In this document: positions 7,703-15,641 of the stretch, in pieces
Layout: every line of letters starts with the position of its first letter
Position numbering within the stretch: the first letter of the stretch is position 1
Assembly (NCBI GenBank): GCA_002304935.1
Contig: DBPS01000020.1
Coordinates: 8,259 to 39,085 of the forward strand
Origin: Candidatus Humimicrobium oleiphilum
GTDB lineage: Bacteria; Actinomycetota; Humimicrobiia; Humimicrobiales; Humimicrobiaceae
Reading direction: 5' to 3'
DNA: 30,827 nucleotides
Program-made: the position numbers and the translations under genes
The notes under the pieces: model-generated
Told to the model about the DNA's origin: nothing
The model's input: the letters and a program-made list of their open reading frames with translations, nothing else
The model's database searches: none

Positions 7703-10276
7703 TTACTGCCATATCTGATTTGCAAAAGTAATTATCTTGTTTGCATAATCCCCTGCAGGAGCCCATCTTCCGTTCAGGCAGTTTATCGAACTGTCTCCAT
7801 TGAACCTGTGTGCGCCTATATGTCTCGGATCATATGTATTGCTGCAGTAACCGTTAACATGGTTTGGATATACGTACCACGCAAGATGCGCATAGTGGGC
7901 AACTATTCCAAGCTCCTCAGACGCAAATGTGACTACTGCACCAGGACCTGTAACGCCGACTCCGGCAAAATTATTCCAGTCTGCCTTTGCTACACCGGCA
8001 AATTCCAGGAATCCTGTTTCGTGGCACATTTGCGCCCAAGCAATATCAGCACGGATATTGAAAGCTTGCCCCCACCTGATATATAGATCAGCCAGCCTTC
8101 TGGCTCTGTCAATTTGTCCTGAACCCCTGTTAATAAAAGGCCTGAGCAACTGGTCAACGCTTACAGGTACATATCCGATGATATTCGTTCCGCCTGTAAT
8201 AGCTGTCCCGCCTGTTGTTGTGCCTGTGGCACTCGAGCCTCCTATAGTTATATTAACAGTTGTATATTTCCAACCCAGTTCCGGGTTGTTTGCATAAATA
8301 TATAAAGTATGATTTCCATTGGCCAGTCTTGAACCACTGACAGTGAGCTTAAATCCAGAATTTAAAAGATTACCATTACCAAAAGCCGACGCAACGTCTT
8401 GCCTGGAAAGTCCATATGTTGCTACGCCAACCATATTCTGTGCTCCGTTTGCAGGCCCATCATAAACATGAACCATGTTTATACCAGTCCCTGAAGAGGA
8501 ATTCTTATCTGCAGCCCATCCTGCTATTTCGAAGTTACCGGAAACTCCGGATCCGTTTTTAGGAGTATCAACATTTATTATTATAGCCTTGGAACCAGAT
8601 ACGCTTGTTGTCTGGCTGGTAGATGTGCTTGTCTTCTGTACATTTGTAGAATTATTTGTTGTAGAGATACCGGCAGTTTGTAATGAACCGCCACCTGAGC
8701 CTACTACTATATTTAATGTTGCATATTTCCAACCGATATCCTGATTATAAGCATACACATATAGCGTATGATTCCCGTTTGATAATTTATTTAAACTAAT
8801 ATTTGCAGAGAAACCCGAATTATTAAAATTGGACTTACCGTAATACGCAGCTACATCTGGTCTTGAAACTCCATAAGTTGCTGCGGTAAGGAAATTACCC
8901 TCACCATTGGCTGGGCCATCATAAATATGTATTGCAGTAATTCCAGATGATGTAGTTGAGGCAGTTTCAACTGCCCACCCTGACAAAGTGAAGTTACCAT
9001 TGACAGTTGTTCCGGACTTGGGAGAATCAATATTAATAACTGTTTTTCTTGAACCGGAAATTGAAACACTTCCACTGGTTGTTGTTGCAGTCGAATTTGT
9101 CTGCGCAGATGCCTGCTGTGTAGTATTTGTCTGAGTCGTTGATGTATTTGCAACAGGGCTTCCGTCATTAACCACATTTATCCTTACTGTTGAATATTTC
9201 CATCCAACTGCTTCATTATGTGCGTATACATGAAGAACATGCGCTCCTTTTGATAACTTGTTTGTATCTATCTGTAAATTAAAGCCACAAGGTGCAAGAT
9301 TTGCTTTACCATACTTATTCGCAACATCCTGCCTGCTTATTCCATAATTTGCTATACCTACCAGATTCCCAGGTCCGTTTGCAGGACCATCATAAACATG
9401 TATTGCTGTAATTCCTGAAGTAACAGTTGCGCTTTTATCAATCGCCCAACCCTGCAAACTGATTACACCGCCTACTGCTTCATCATTCCTGGGGGTATCA
9501 ATATTCATTAAAACATCGCCAGTCAGAGTCTCTGATCCTGTAGAAACAGATGTATTCGCACTTCCTGTTATTCCTGAACTTCTTACATATGCATGAATGC
9601 CATTAACAATTCCCTGTGCTATCCTATTCTGAAAATCGTCAGTATTAAGTAAGGCTGCTTCTTCAGGATTTGATAAAAAAGCACACTCGACAAGCGCAGA
9701 GGTCATTGTTGTATATTTGACAATCTTAAAATCCGAAGACCTTACAACTCTGCTTGGTCTTCCTGTCGCAGAAATAACCGCATTATGTATAGAAGTAGCA
9801 AACTGACTTGAGCCTGCACCTCCGTTTGTGCTCCAGTAAGTTTCAACCCCCTGGGCAGCAGTATTTATAGAAGAATTGCAGTGAATAGAAACCAAAAGAT
9901 TTGCCCCGCTCGCATTCGCTGTTTTTATTACATCGTCAAGGCTCATGCCACTGTCATTGGTTCTCCTCATAATTACGCTATATCCGGCACCCTCAAGAGC
10001 AGCTTTGGTTTTTAACGCAATAGCAAGATCTATATTCTTCTCCTGGTAACCATTCTGAATACATCCAGGATCCGAGCCACCATGTCCTGGATCTATAAAT
10101 ACTGAAACAGGCGCTGCCTGTATTTCTTTTATACCCATATTGGCAAAAACAAGAGTAAATACCAAAATGAAAATAATCGACAGGAAAATAAATTTTTTCA
10201 GCTTACTTTCGTTTGTCTGGAAAACTGCGGTACTGCTTCTATTCCTTGCGCTTGCCAATATTTTTTTAAATTCCAT
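7703..10276 (-). CDS. Bifunctional autolysin: N-acetylmuramoyl-L-alanine amidase plus glucosaminidase with three repeat modules
   Basis: An 857-residue secreted cell-wall hydrolase. A long basic N-region and hydrophobic segment (29-46), with probable cleavage near 54, form the signal peptide. Residues 57-231 are a zinc-dependent Amidase_3 domain with DPGHGG (H65), E79, SIHCN (H132) and ALVEC (E197). Three repeat modules follow at about 256-368, 412-525 and 565-677, each with GWA, DGPANG, YG-[IVL]-SR-x-DVA, GF and GWKY, separated by Ser/Thr/Gly-rich linkers. Residues 700-857 resemble LytG/FlgJ-type glucosaminidases, with the likely catalytic glutamate in CHETGF (E753). It would cut both the stem-peptide amide and the glycan strand. 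AGGAAA precedes the ATG. It is probably co-transcribed with the GerMN lipoprotein 64 bases upstream. Confidence 0.92.
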   Translation of the reverse strand: MEFKKILASARNRSSTAVFQTNESKLKKFIFLSIIFILVFTLVFANMGIKEIQAAPVSVFIDPGHGGSDPGCIQNGYQEKNIDLAIALKTKAALEGAGYSVIMRRTNDSGMSLDDVIKTANASGANLLVSIHCNSSINTAAQGVETYWSTNGGAGSSQFATSIHNAVISATGRPSRVVRSSDFKIVKYTTMTSALVECAFLSNPEEAALLNTDDFQNRIAQGIVNGIHAYVRSSGITGSANTSVSTGSETLTGDVLMNIDTPRNDEAVGGVISLQGWAIDKSATVTSGITAIHVYDGPANGPGNLVGIANYGISRQDVANKYGKANLAPCGFNLQIDTNKLSKGAHVLHVYAHNEAVGWKYSTVRINVVNDGSPVANTSTTQTNTTQQASAQTNSTATTTSGSVSISGSRKTVINIDSPKSGTTVNGNFTLSGWAVETASTTSSGITAIHIYDGPANGEGNFLTAATYGVSRPDVAAYYGKSNFNNSGFSANISLNKLSNGNHTLYVYAYNQDIGWKYATLNIVVGSGGGSLQTAGISTTNNSTNVQKTSTSTSQTTSVSGSKAIIINVDTPKNGSGVSGNFEIAGWAADKNSSSGTGINMVHVYDGPANGAQNMVGVATYGLSRQDVASAFGNGNLLNSGFKLTVSGSRLANGNHTLYIYANNPELGWKYTTVNITIGGSSATGTTTGGTAITGGTNIIGYVPVSVDQLLRPFINRGSGQIDRARRLADLYIRWGQAFNIRADIAWAQMCHETGFLEFAGVAKADWNNFAGVGVTGPGAVVTFASEELGIVAHYAHLAWYVYPNHVNGYCSNTYDPRHIGAHRFNGDSSINCLNGRWAPAGDYANKIITFANQIWQ
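8246..9511 (-). repeat. Three tandem ~113-residue modules within the autolysin
   Basis: Coding repeats at 9511-9173, 9043-8702 and 8584-8246, with a period of about 465 bases including linkers. The shared protein pattern is I-[DV]-[TS]-P...GW-A...H-[VI]-YDGPANG...YG-x-SR-x-DVA...GF...L...G-x-H-x-L...GWKY. They resemble the modules ('GWA...VDG...RPDV...HGF') that I know from actinobacterial secreted proteins. Probable beta-sandwich wall-binding or spacer units. Confidence 0.8.
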
Positions 10277-10340
10277 AATTATTTCCTTTTTTTATATTTT
10301 TTTACAAATTTAAATATTTAATAAAAACTATCTTAAAAAT

Positions 10341-11078
10341 TTAATTATTTTTTTTGATAAGGCTTTCATCCCTGTAAAAAGCTCCGCTTAAATCCATCTG
10401 TCCAAAAGTATCAGCTTTCTTTCCATCAAAATGGAAAGTAACAGTATTTATCTCCGGAAATTCAGTCATTGTATTTACTATTGAATATATAAGCAAAATA
10501 TCTATTGAATGGCTTTCAAATCTGTCGTCAACAAAACTCTGTGAAAGATCAATATCAATATTTGCATCTTCTTTAGTTATTTTATTTACTTTTGCAGTAT
10601 CAGGGATCAACTTTATAAGTCCTGGAGTAATTGGAGGTTTCATAAGCTCAATAAAAGCTTCAAAATATTTATGGGAGCCTTTTATCATCCTTTCTTCACC
10701 AACCAGCGAAATCGCTTCTGCGTCTGCATAATAAACTCTTATTGTCAGGCCTTCCTTTGTCGTAGAAGTTTGCATTTCTGTAGTGGTAGAAGTGGTATCT
10801 GATTCATTTATATCTTCATTTTCTGCAGTTGATGTTATGTCGTTATCATCTCTGGTATCATCTGAATCAGTTGTTTCAGTGTTCTCCAAAGATTCCTGAT
10901 AAGATGATTCGCTACTGCCTTCCACATCTATCTTTGAAGTTGATGAAGAAGAAAACACGCTACAGGAAGTAGTAAAAATGAGTAATAGAAATAAAATATA
11001 CAATAGTATTAGAATCTTAAAGAAATTTTTAGTCTTTAAAGTAAAGAAAGAAGTTTTCTCAAACTTTTTTATATTCAT
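10341..11078 (-). CDS. GerMN-domain lipoprotein
   Basis: A 245-residue exported lipoprotein. A basic N-terminus and hydrophobic stretch (19-36) lead to FTTSC, with the likely lipidated cysteine at 39. Residues 40-110 are a Ser/Thr/Asp/Glu-rich linker, as expected for a flexible spacer from membrane to wall. Residues ~112-235 match the GerMN fold: TIRVYYADAEAI, then LIPDTAKVNKITKEDANIDIDLSQSF and NTMTEFPEINTVTFHFDGK. GerMN domains occur in spore germination protein GerM and in other wall-associated lipoproteins; a sporulation role cannot be inferred here. Its position 64 bases before the autolysin suggests a joint role in envelope remodelling. Confidence 0.88.
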   Translation of the reverse strand: MNIKKFEKTSFFTLKTKNFFKILILLYILFLLLIFTTSCSVFSSSSTSKIDVEGSSESSYQESLENTETTDSDDTRDDNDITSTAENEDINESDTTSTTTEMQTSTTKEGLTIRVYYADAEAISLVGEERMIKGSHKYFEAFIELMKPPITPGLIKLIPDTAKVNKITKEDANIDIDLSQSFVDDRFESHSIDILLIYSIVNTMTEFPEINTVTFHFDGKKADTFGQMDLSGAFYRDESLIKKNN

Positions 11079-11244
11079 TTTTATTATATTACTTCTATGA
11101 TAGAGCTATGATATTACTTTTTTATTACTACAAATTAAAGCTATATTGAAACTAATTATAATTATTTAATCACAAAAGGAATAATTTTTTATATAATTGC
11201 ATAAATAATTAAATATGTCAACAATAGCAGATAAAATTTATTTA

Positions 11245-11276
11245 TAAATTATTTAATAAAAATATTAAATAATTTA
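11245..11276. other. 13-base all-AT perfect inverted repeat in the gap before the GerMN gene
   Basis: Arms 11245-11257 and 11264-11276 are perfect complements around a 6-base loop. It lies about 80 bases beyond the stop of the cluster A distal gene within a 277-base gap. With no G-C pair and no clear T-run it would be a weak terminator at best; chance is possible in such AT-rich sequence. The rest of the gap shows only a CTATGATA direct repeat (11095, 11106). Confidence 0.4.
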
Positions 11277-11355
11277 GCATTATTTTCAGTGAATATTTTC
11301 AAAAAATGAACAATCCCTTAGCTTAAAAATATAGAGATCAAAAATTGCATGTCGA

Positions 11356-13311
11356 CTAATAAGCTCCTTTCCTGAAAATAACTGCAGGGATTGTCTTTAG
11401 AATTATTATCAGATCCATCCCTATAGACCAGTTCTGGATATAATAAAGATCAAGGCGTGTCATTTCTTCAAAATTCAAATCACTTCTTCCGCTTATCTGC
11501 CATAAACCAGTAATTCCCTGTTTAACATCGAGTCTTTTCAACTGCCAGTCTGAATATTCTTCTACCTCTGCAGGTATAGGGGGTCTCGGCCCCACAATAC
11601 TTAATTCTCCTCTAAGTACATTTAAGACCTGGGGAAGCTCATCTACTGAAAATTTTCTTAAAAATCTGCCTACTCTGGTAACTCTCGGATCATTCTTCAT
11701 CTTAAACAACGGACCCGAGGCTTCATTAAACGCTTTTAATTCCTCAAGTCTTTTATCTGCATCGATATACATTGTCCTGAATTTATAAATATAAAACTCT
11801 TTGCATTTCTTTGTATAGCGTTTCTGTTTATAAAAAACAGGCCCCTTGGAATCAATTTTTATAAATAAACCCACAATAAGATAAATAGGTATAAAAAGTA
11901 TAAAAAATATAGTTCCAAGAAAATAATCAATAAGATTTTTTAAGAAAAGATTAATCCCAAAAAATCCAATATTTGCAACCTGCATCAGAGGGATCCCGCT
12001 TATTTCCCTTACTGCCAGCCTTTTAATTGAAAACTCAAAGAAACCCGGGAAAAGCATTATAGATAAATCCAATCCCTTTAAATGCTCGATAATATCAAGC
12101 GCTTCGAAATATTTATATTCCAGTCCTGATATTATAACCCTTTGTATATTGTTTTTAAGAACTACCTCTTTAATGTTTTCCGTATAGCCAAGTATATTAA
12201 AAGACTTTGCATAATCATTATGTTTCTCAATCCTATCTTTATGGTCAATATATCCTGCTATTTTATATCCCCAGAAAGATCTTCTTTCAAATGTATCTTC
12301 TATCCTTTTTCCGTTCTCGCCGATTCCCACAATAGCAGTTTTTCCATTAATACCTATTTTATTCAATACCAGCTGGGTAAAATATTCTATAAGCAGCCTG
12401 CTTATTAGGACTGATATTATACTGAAAGCTGTTAACAGCAATAACCATATCCTTGAAAAAGTATATCGATTAAACAATGTCCCCATTAAAATGATAATAA
12501 CTATGTTGATCACAAGGGATCTTATAATCCTATTGGCATAGTTAGACCCTCTGTATATATTGTCCCAGTTATACAATTTTGAAATAAAGAAAATAAATAC
12601 TGCAAACAATATGAATATTATTGAATAAAGAACATAACTTTCGTCTAACGTAAAAGACAATTCATTTTCACCAAATAGCCTTGTGTAAAATCTTAGGTAA
12701 TATGCATAATAAAAACTAAAACCCAGAAAAATCACATCGTTTACAACAAGAAACAGGCCATATGCTATTTTCTTTTTTAGTCTTGAAAACTCTTTAGATA
12801 TTTTTAGGTTTTCGCCTATCCCGAAATAAAAATTACTTACATCACCTTTTTTTTCTTTAAGTTTTTCTCTGGAGATAATTGCAATGATTCCTCTTAATAT
12901 AACAATAAACAAAACGCTAAAAGAAAAGAAAAGCGCAAACCAGATTCTTGAAAACAAAAAATCAACAAAAATAATCCAGAAAATAACAAACAGTAATGAA
13001 ACAACGATTATTGAAATAAGTATCCTGAAATAATATGTTGGTCTTAAATAAATCCTGTTTGGCCTGTAAAGACCAAATAAAGCTATTATTATCAATGCAC
13101 AGGCAATAAAAATAACTACTGAAGCCAGATAAGTTTTATTAATAGTGTTAGCAAAAAGAATATCGCTGAAAATTTTTGTATAAAATCTAAGGTAATAAGA
13201 TAAAACAGCAGCAGCGCCAAGTGAAAATATATCAGCAACAATAAGGATAAACGCATAAGGGAAAATATGTTTTCTCTCAAAAAGATAGAAGCTTAATTTT
13301 TTCTTAATCAT
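11356..13311 (-). CDS. Polyprenyl-phosphate sugar-phosphate transferase with duplicated N-terminal membrane module
   Basis: A 651-residue membrane enzyme that transfers a sugar-1-phosphate from a nucleotide sugar to undecaprenyl phosphate, starting a glycan chain. The catalytic C-terminal third has KFRTM (510-514), DPRVT, VDELPQ, SIVGPRPP (571-578) and GITGLWQ. The family is usually 450-480 residues; this copy is longer because the first half is repeated at a constant offset of 165 residues: YYLRFYTKIF (39) and YYLRFYTRLF (204), FSRIW (120) and FSRIW (285), GIGEN (164 and 329). It therefore has about eight N-terminal membrane spans plus the re-entrant catalytic-domain helix. It is the last gene of cluster A, 97 bases after the ligase-like gene. 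The sugar specificity is unknown. Confidence 0.93.
   Translation of the reverse strand: MIKKKLSFYLFERKHIFPYAFILIVADIFSLGAAAVLSYYLRFYTKIFSDILFANTINKTYLASVVIFIACALIIIALFGLYRPNRIYLRPTYYFRILISIIVVSLLFVIFWIIFVDFLFSRIWFALFFSFSVLFIVILRGIIAIISREKLKEKKGDVSNFYFGIGENLKISKEFSRLKKKIAYGLFLVVNDVIFLGFSFYYAYYLRFYTRLFGENELSFTLDESYVLYSIIFILFAVFIFFISKLYNWDNIYRGSNYANRIIRSLVINIVIIILMGTLFNRYTFSRIWLLLLTAFSIISVLISRLLIEYFTQLVLNKIGINGKTAIVGIGENGKRIEDTFERRSFWGYKIAGYIDHKDRIEKHNDYAKSFNILGYTENIKEVVLKNNIQRVIISGLEYKYFEALDIIEHLKGLDLSIMLFPGFFEFSIKRLAVREISGIPLMQVANIGFFGINLFLKNLIDYFLGTIFFILFIPIYLIVGLFIKIDSKGPVFYKQKRYTKKCKEFYIYKFRTMYIDADKRLEELKAFNEASGPLFKMKNDPRVTRVGRFLRKFSVDELPQVLNVLRGELSIVGPRPPIPAEVEEYSDWQLKRLDVKQGITGLWQISGRSDLNFEEMTRLDLYYIQNWSIGMDLIIILKTIPAVIFRKGAY
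12280..13269 (-). repeat. Ancient 495-base in-frame tandem duplication inside the sugar-phosphate transferase
   Basis: Unit 1 is approximately 13269-12775 and unit 2 approximately 12774-12280, each 165 codons. Each encodes four membrane segments plus the first strand and glycine loop of the soluble Rossmann-like domain. The units are diverged in protein sequence, so the duplication is old. Exact breakpoints are estimated from three motif pairs with the same offset. Confidence 0.8.
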
Positions 13312-13408
13312 ATAAGAGCATATCTCTGTATTTTATTAATCAGGTTTAAATTATATTACCTTTTAATAAAAAAGTTACAATACCCGGCAATTAATTTTAC
13401 TTTTTAAA

Positions 13409-15613
13409 TCAATCCTTAAACTCAACTGCCCCTGTCATTACCCCTAACCTTCTTTCATCATCGCTAATGCCTGATTCCCTTGGATTCCAGTCTCTTGAGC
13501 AAACCAGAGTCACGTTAAATCTTCCCATATCATTTTGTGGGAGTTTAAACGTAATTATATGCCATTTATCATCGTTTAACCTGATTTCAGTCATCAAATT
13601 ATAATCTATATAAATCTTTACAAATAAAGGATTTTCATAAATATCAGGATTTAAAGCTTTAAGCGGTATGGAAAATCTCTTACCTTCTTTTTTATAATTT
13701 ATATGTGCTTCTTTCATAGTCCATCTGGGGCTATCTTCTCCATAACCTTCTTCTGCATACAAACCGAAATTGTTATTAACACCCACATCGCTCCAGCCAC
13801 ATATATTTTCCTTTACATAAAGGGAAAGATTCGTAGAAGATGCTTCTGTAAATTTATAAGTGAAAACAGAAATAATGACAATGACACATATTGCCAATAT
13901 TATTTTTTGCTTTTTTCCAAATAAATATTTGCCTAAAATCTTTTTATTTATATAAACTGAATTAACACAAATATTTTTCCGTATAATCAGAAATGAATTA
14001 TCGTCTATTTTTATAAAGCTTAAGATTAGCCCTGCTATAAGATAAAAAGCAATCTGGACCTCTGCAAAATTGGTGTGTGGTCCAAAAACCAGTATCAGCA
14101 TCATTGATAAAAAAGACAGAAACAGCGCCAGAATAAGGTAATTTTTCCTGTTATCGGAACTGATTTTTCTTCTGTTTCTTTTAATATAAATAGCATATCT
14201 GACTATAATGGTCACAAAAAAAGTAATTATTAAAATCAAACCTGTAAAGCCAAACTCAGCAAATACCTGAAGATAATAATTACCAGCATAATCCTCATTC
14301 TGAAATCCCCTGTTATAGCGATAATTATAATCAGGAATTTCAAGTATGTAACTTCCTATACCTACTCCGCTGAACGGATAATCCCTGCCCATCTGATAAG
14401 CTCTTTCCCAATATATATAACGATAATTTGATACAGACTTGAGAGCTTCTGCAAGACCATCCTTTTCCAGATACAATTTAAAGGTCCTGAAAGTATCCGC
14501 TGTCCTTGCAACAACCCCGTTTTTAAGAATCTTATTCCTGGAACTGTCATTTATAAAAATTGCAAGTATTCCGCTTAAAAAAATAACCACACAAATAACA
14601 ATGGCAATAATTATCTTCATCTTTCTTTTAAAATCCAGCATTGATATTTTTTTTATGGCAATAATCAGAAAATAGACGATAAATACTGCTGCTGAAAAGA
14701 ATATCCCTATCAGCGAGCTTCTTGATCCTGAAAAATATATCAGAATAAGGAAGAAAAGAAGAAGAACTGAATAAAGTATCTTTTTAAAAATATTCCTATA
14801 GATAAAAATCATTATAAGAAATATTGGGAATAAAAGAACACAAAATGCACCAAGCCCGTTAGGGTCAGAAAATGTAGCATTAAATCTTCCGGAATCAACC
14901 CATATCCCTGGAACACCGATATATGGGTTGAAAAATTTCTGATAAATTATAAATAAGGAAGAAAAAAATGTTGAAAAGATAATTATATTTAATATATTAA
15001 GTATATCACCCATTTTATTTACAAGCTTATAAGCAACAATAAGGACAGCAAAACCTATAATATAATTAAAATAGCTATCCATTACCCATGGAATTGCATA
15101 ATCAGAAGTGACACCTTTTATATTTATAAAAAGATTATGATAATTACCGGTAAAAAAGGGGTAGAAATTTGCATATCTCAAAACTGTGATGATAAAAGAA
15201 ATCGAGAATAATATTGCTATCGTCACAATAACCCCGGTCAGGGTCTTGTCGTAAAAACCTTGTTTCTGCCTTATAAAATCTTCGTTTAAACCATATTGGC
15301 CTTTATGCATATCGATTATAAAAGCAAGAAATACCGGGAAAAACAAAAGCATTATAAGCATAAAGCTCTTTTTCGCCATTATCTCCGGCAGCGAATTCAC
15401 AAGCGGTATTAAAAAAATAAAAGTATAAAAACCTAATCTTATTTTAAATATCGAAATAATAAATAAAATAAAAATGGCAATTTCAATTATCAGAAAAAAT
15501 ACAGAATTATTATTTAATATATAAGATTTATAAAGAAAAAAAATTACAAAGATAATTAAAAAAACAAAAAAGTATCCGATATCCCTTTTAATTGAGCCAT
15601 AGGTTCTCTTCAA
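13409..15613 (-). CDS. Wzy_C-family membrane protein (polymerase/ligase-like) with extra C-terminal domain
   Basis: A multi-spanning protein of the O-antigen ligase/Wzy polymerase family. The Wzy_C core has GSRSSLIGI followed by a loop with FSGVGIGSYILEIPDYNY. The usual His-Asn of the loop (HN-x-YL...E-x-G) is replaced: YAGNYYLQVFAEFG has no histidine. After the last membrane span (about 595-612 in the longer form) comes an extracytoplasmic beta-rich domain of ~125 residues ending DDERRLGVMTGAVEF. Total length far exceeds the usual 400-450. I chose TTG 15613 (734 residues) because AGGAAA lies just upstream; TTG 15688 (759 residues) would overlap the previous gene by 47 bases without a ribosome binding site. 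It may polymerise or transfer the cluster A glycan. Confidence 0.85.
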   Translation of the reverse strand: MKRTYGSIKRDIGYFFVFLIIFVIFFLYKSYILNNNSVFFLIIEIAIFILFIISIFKIRLGFYTFIFLIPLVNSLPEIMAKKSFMLIMLLFFPVFLAFIIDMHKGQYGLNEDFIRQKQGFYDKTLTGVIVTIAILFSISFIITVLRYANFYPFFTGNYHNLFINIKGVTSDYAIPWVMDSYFNYIIGFAVLIVAYKLVNKMGDILNILNIIIFSTFFSSLFIIYQKFFNPYIGVPGIWVDSGRFNATFSDPNGLGAFCVLLFPIFLIMIFIYRNIFKKILYSVLLLFFLILIYFSGSRSSLIGIFFSAAVFIVYFLIIAIKKISMLDFKRKMKIIIAIVICVVIFLSGILAIFINDSSRNKILKNGVVARTADTFRTFKLYLEKDGLAEALKSVSNYRYIYWERAYQMGRDYPFSGVGIGSYILEIPDYNYRYNRGFQNEDYAGNYYLQVFAEFGFTGLILIITFFVTIIVRYAIYIKRNRRKISSDNRKNYLILALFLSFLSMMLILVFGPHTNFAEVQIAFYLIAGLILSFIKIDDNSFLIIRKNICVNSVYINKKILGKYLFGKKQKIILAICVIVIISVFTYKFTEASSTNLSLYVKENICGWSDVGVNNNFGLYAEEGYGEDSPRWTMKEAHINYKKEGKRFSIPLKALNPDIYENPLFVKIYIDYNLMTEIRLNDDKWHIITFKLPQNDMGRFNVTLVCSRDWNPRESGISDDERRLGVMTGAVEFKD

Positions 15614-15641
15614 TACTTTTCCTATCTTATTTTTTATTTTA

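Noticed and set aside
7929..8297. Open plus-strand frame opposite the autolysin C-terminus
   Set aside because: Composition mirrors the antisense of the repeat and linker region; no ribosome binding site or domain.
8246..9511. Regular ~465-base repeats considered as a CRISPR-like or satellite array
   Set aside because: They lie in frame within one protein and encode diverged domains; units are far too long for CRISPR repeats.
11095..11113. CTATGATA direct repeat near the GerMN gene start
   Set aside because: Only two short copies 11 bases apart in AT-rich DNA; no matching promoter placement, so chance is likely.
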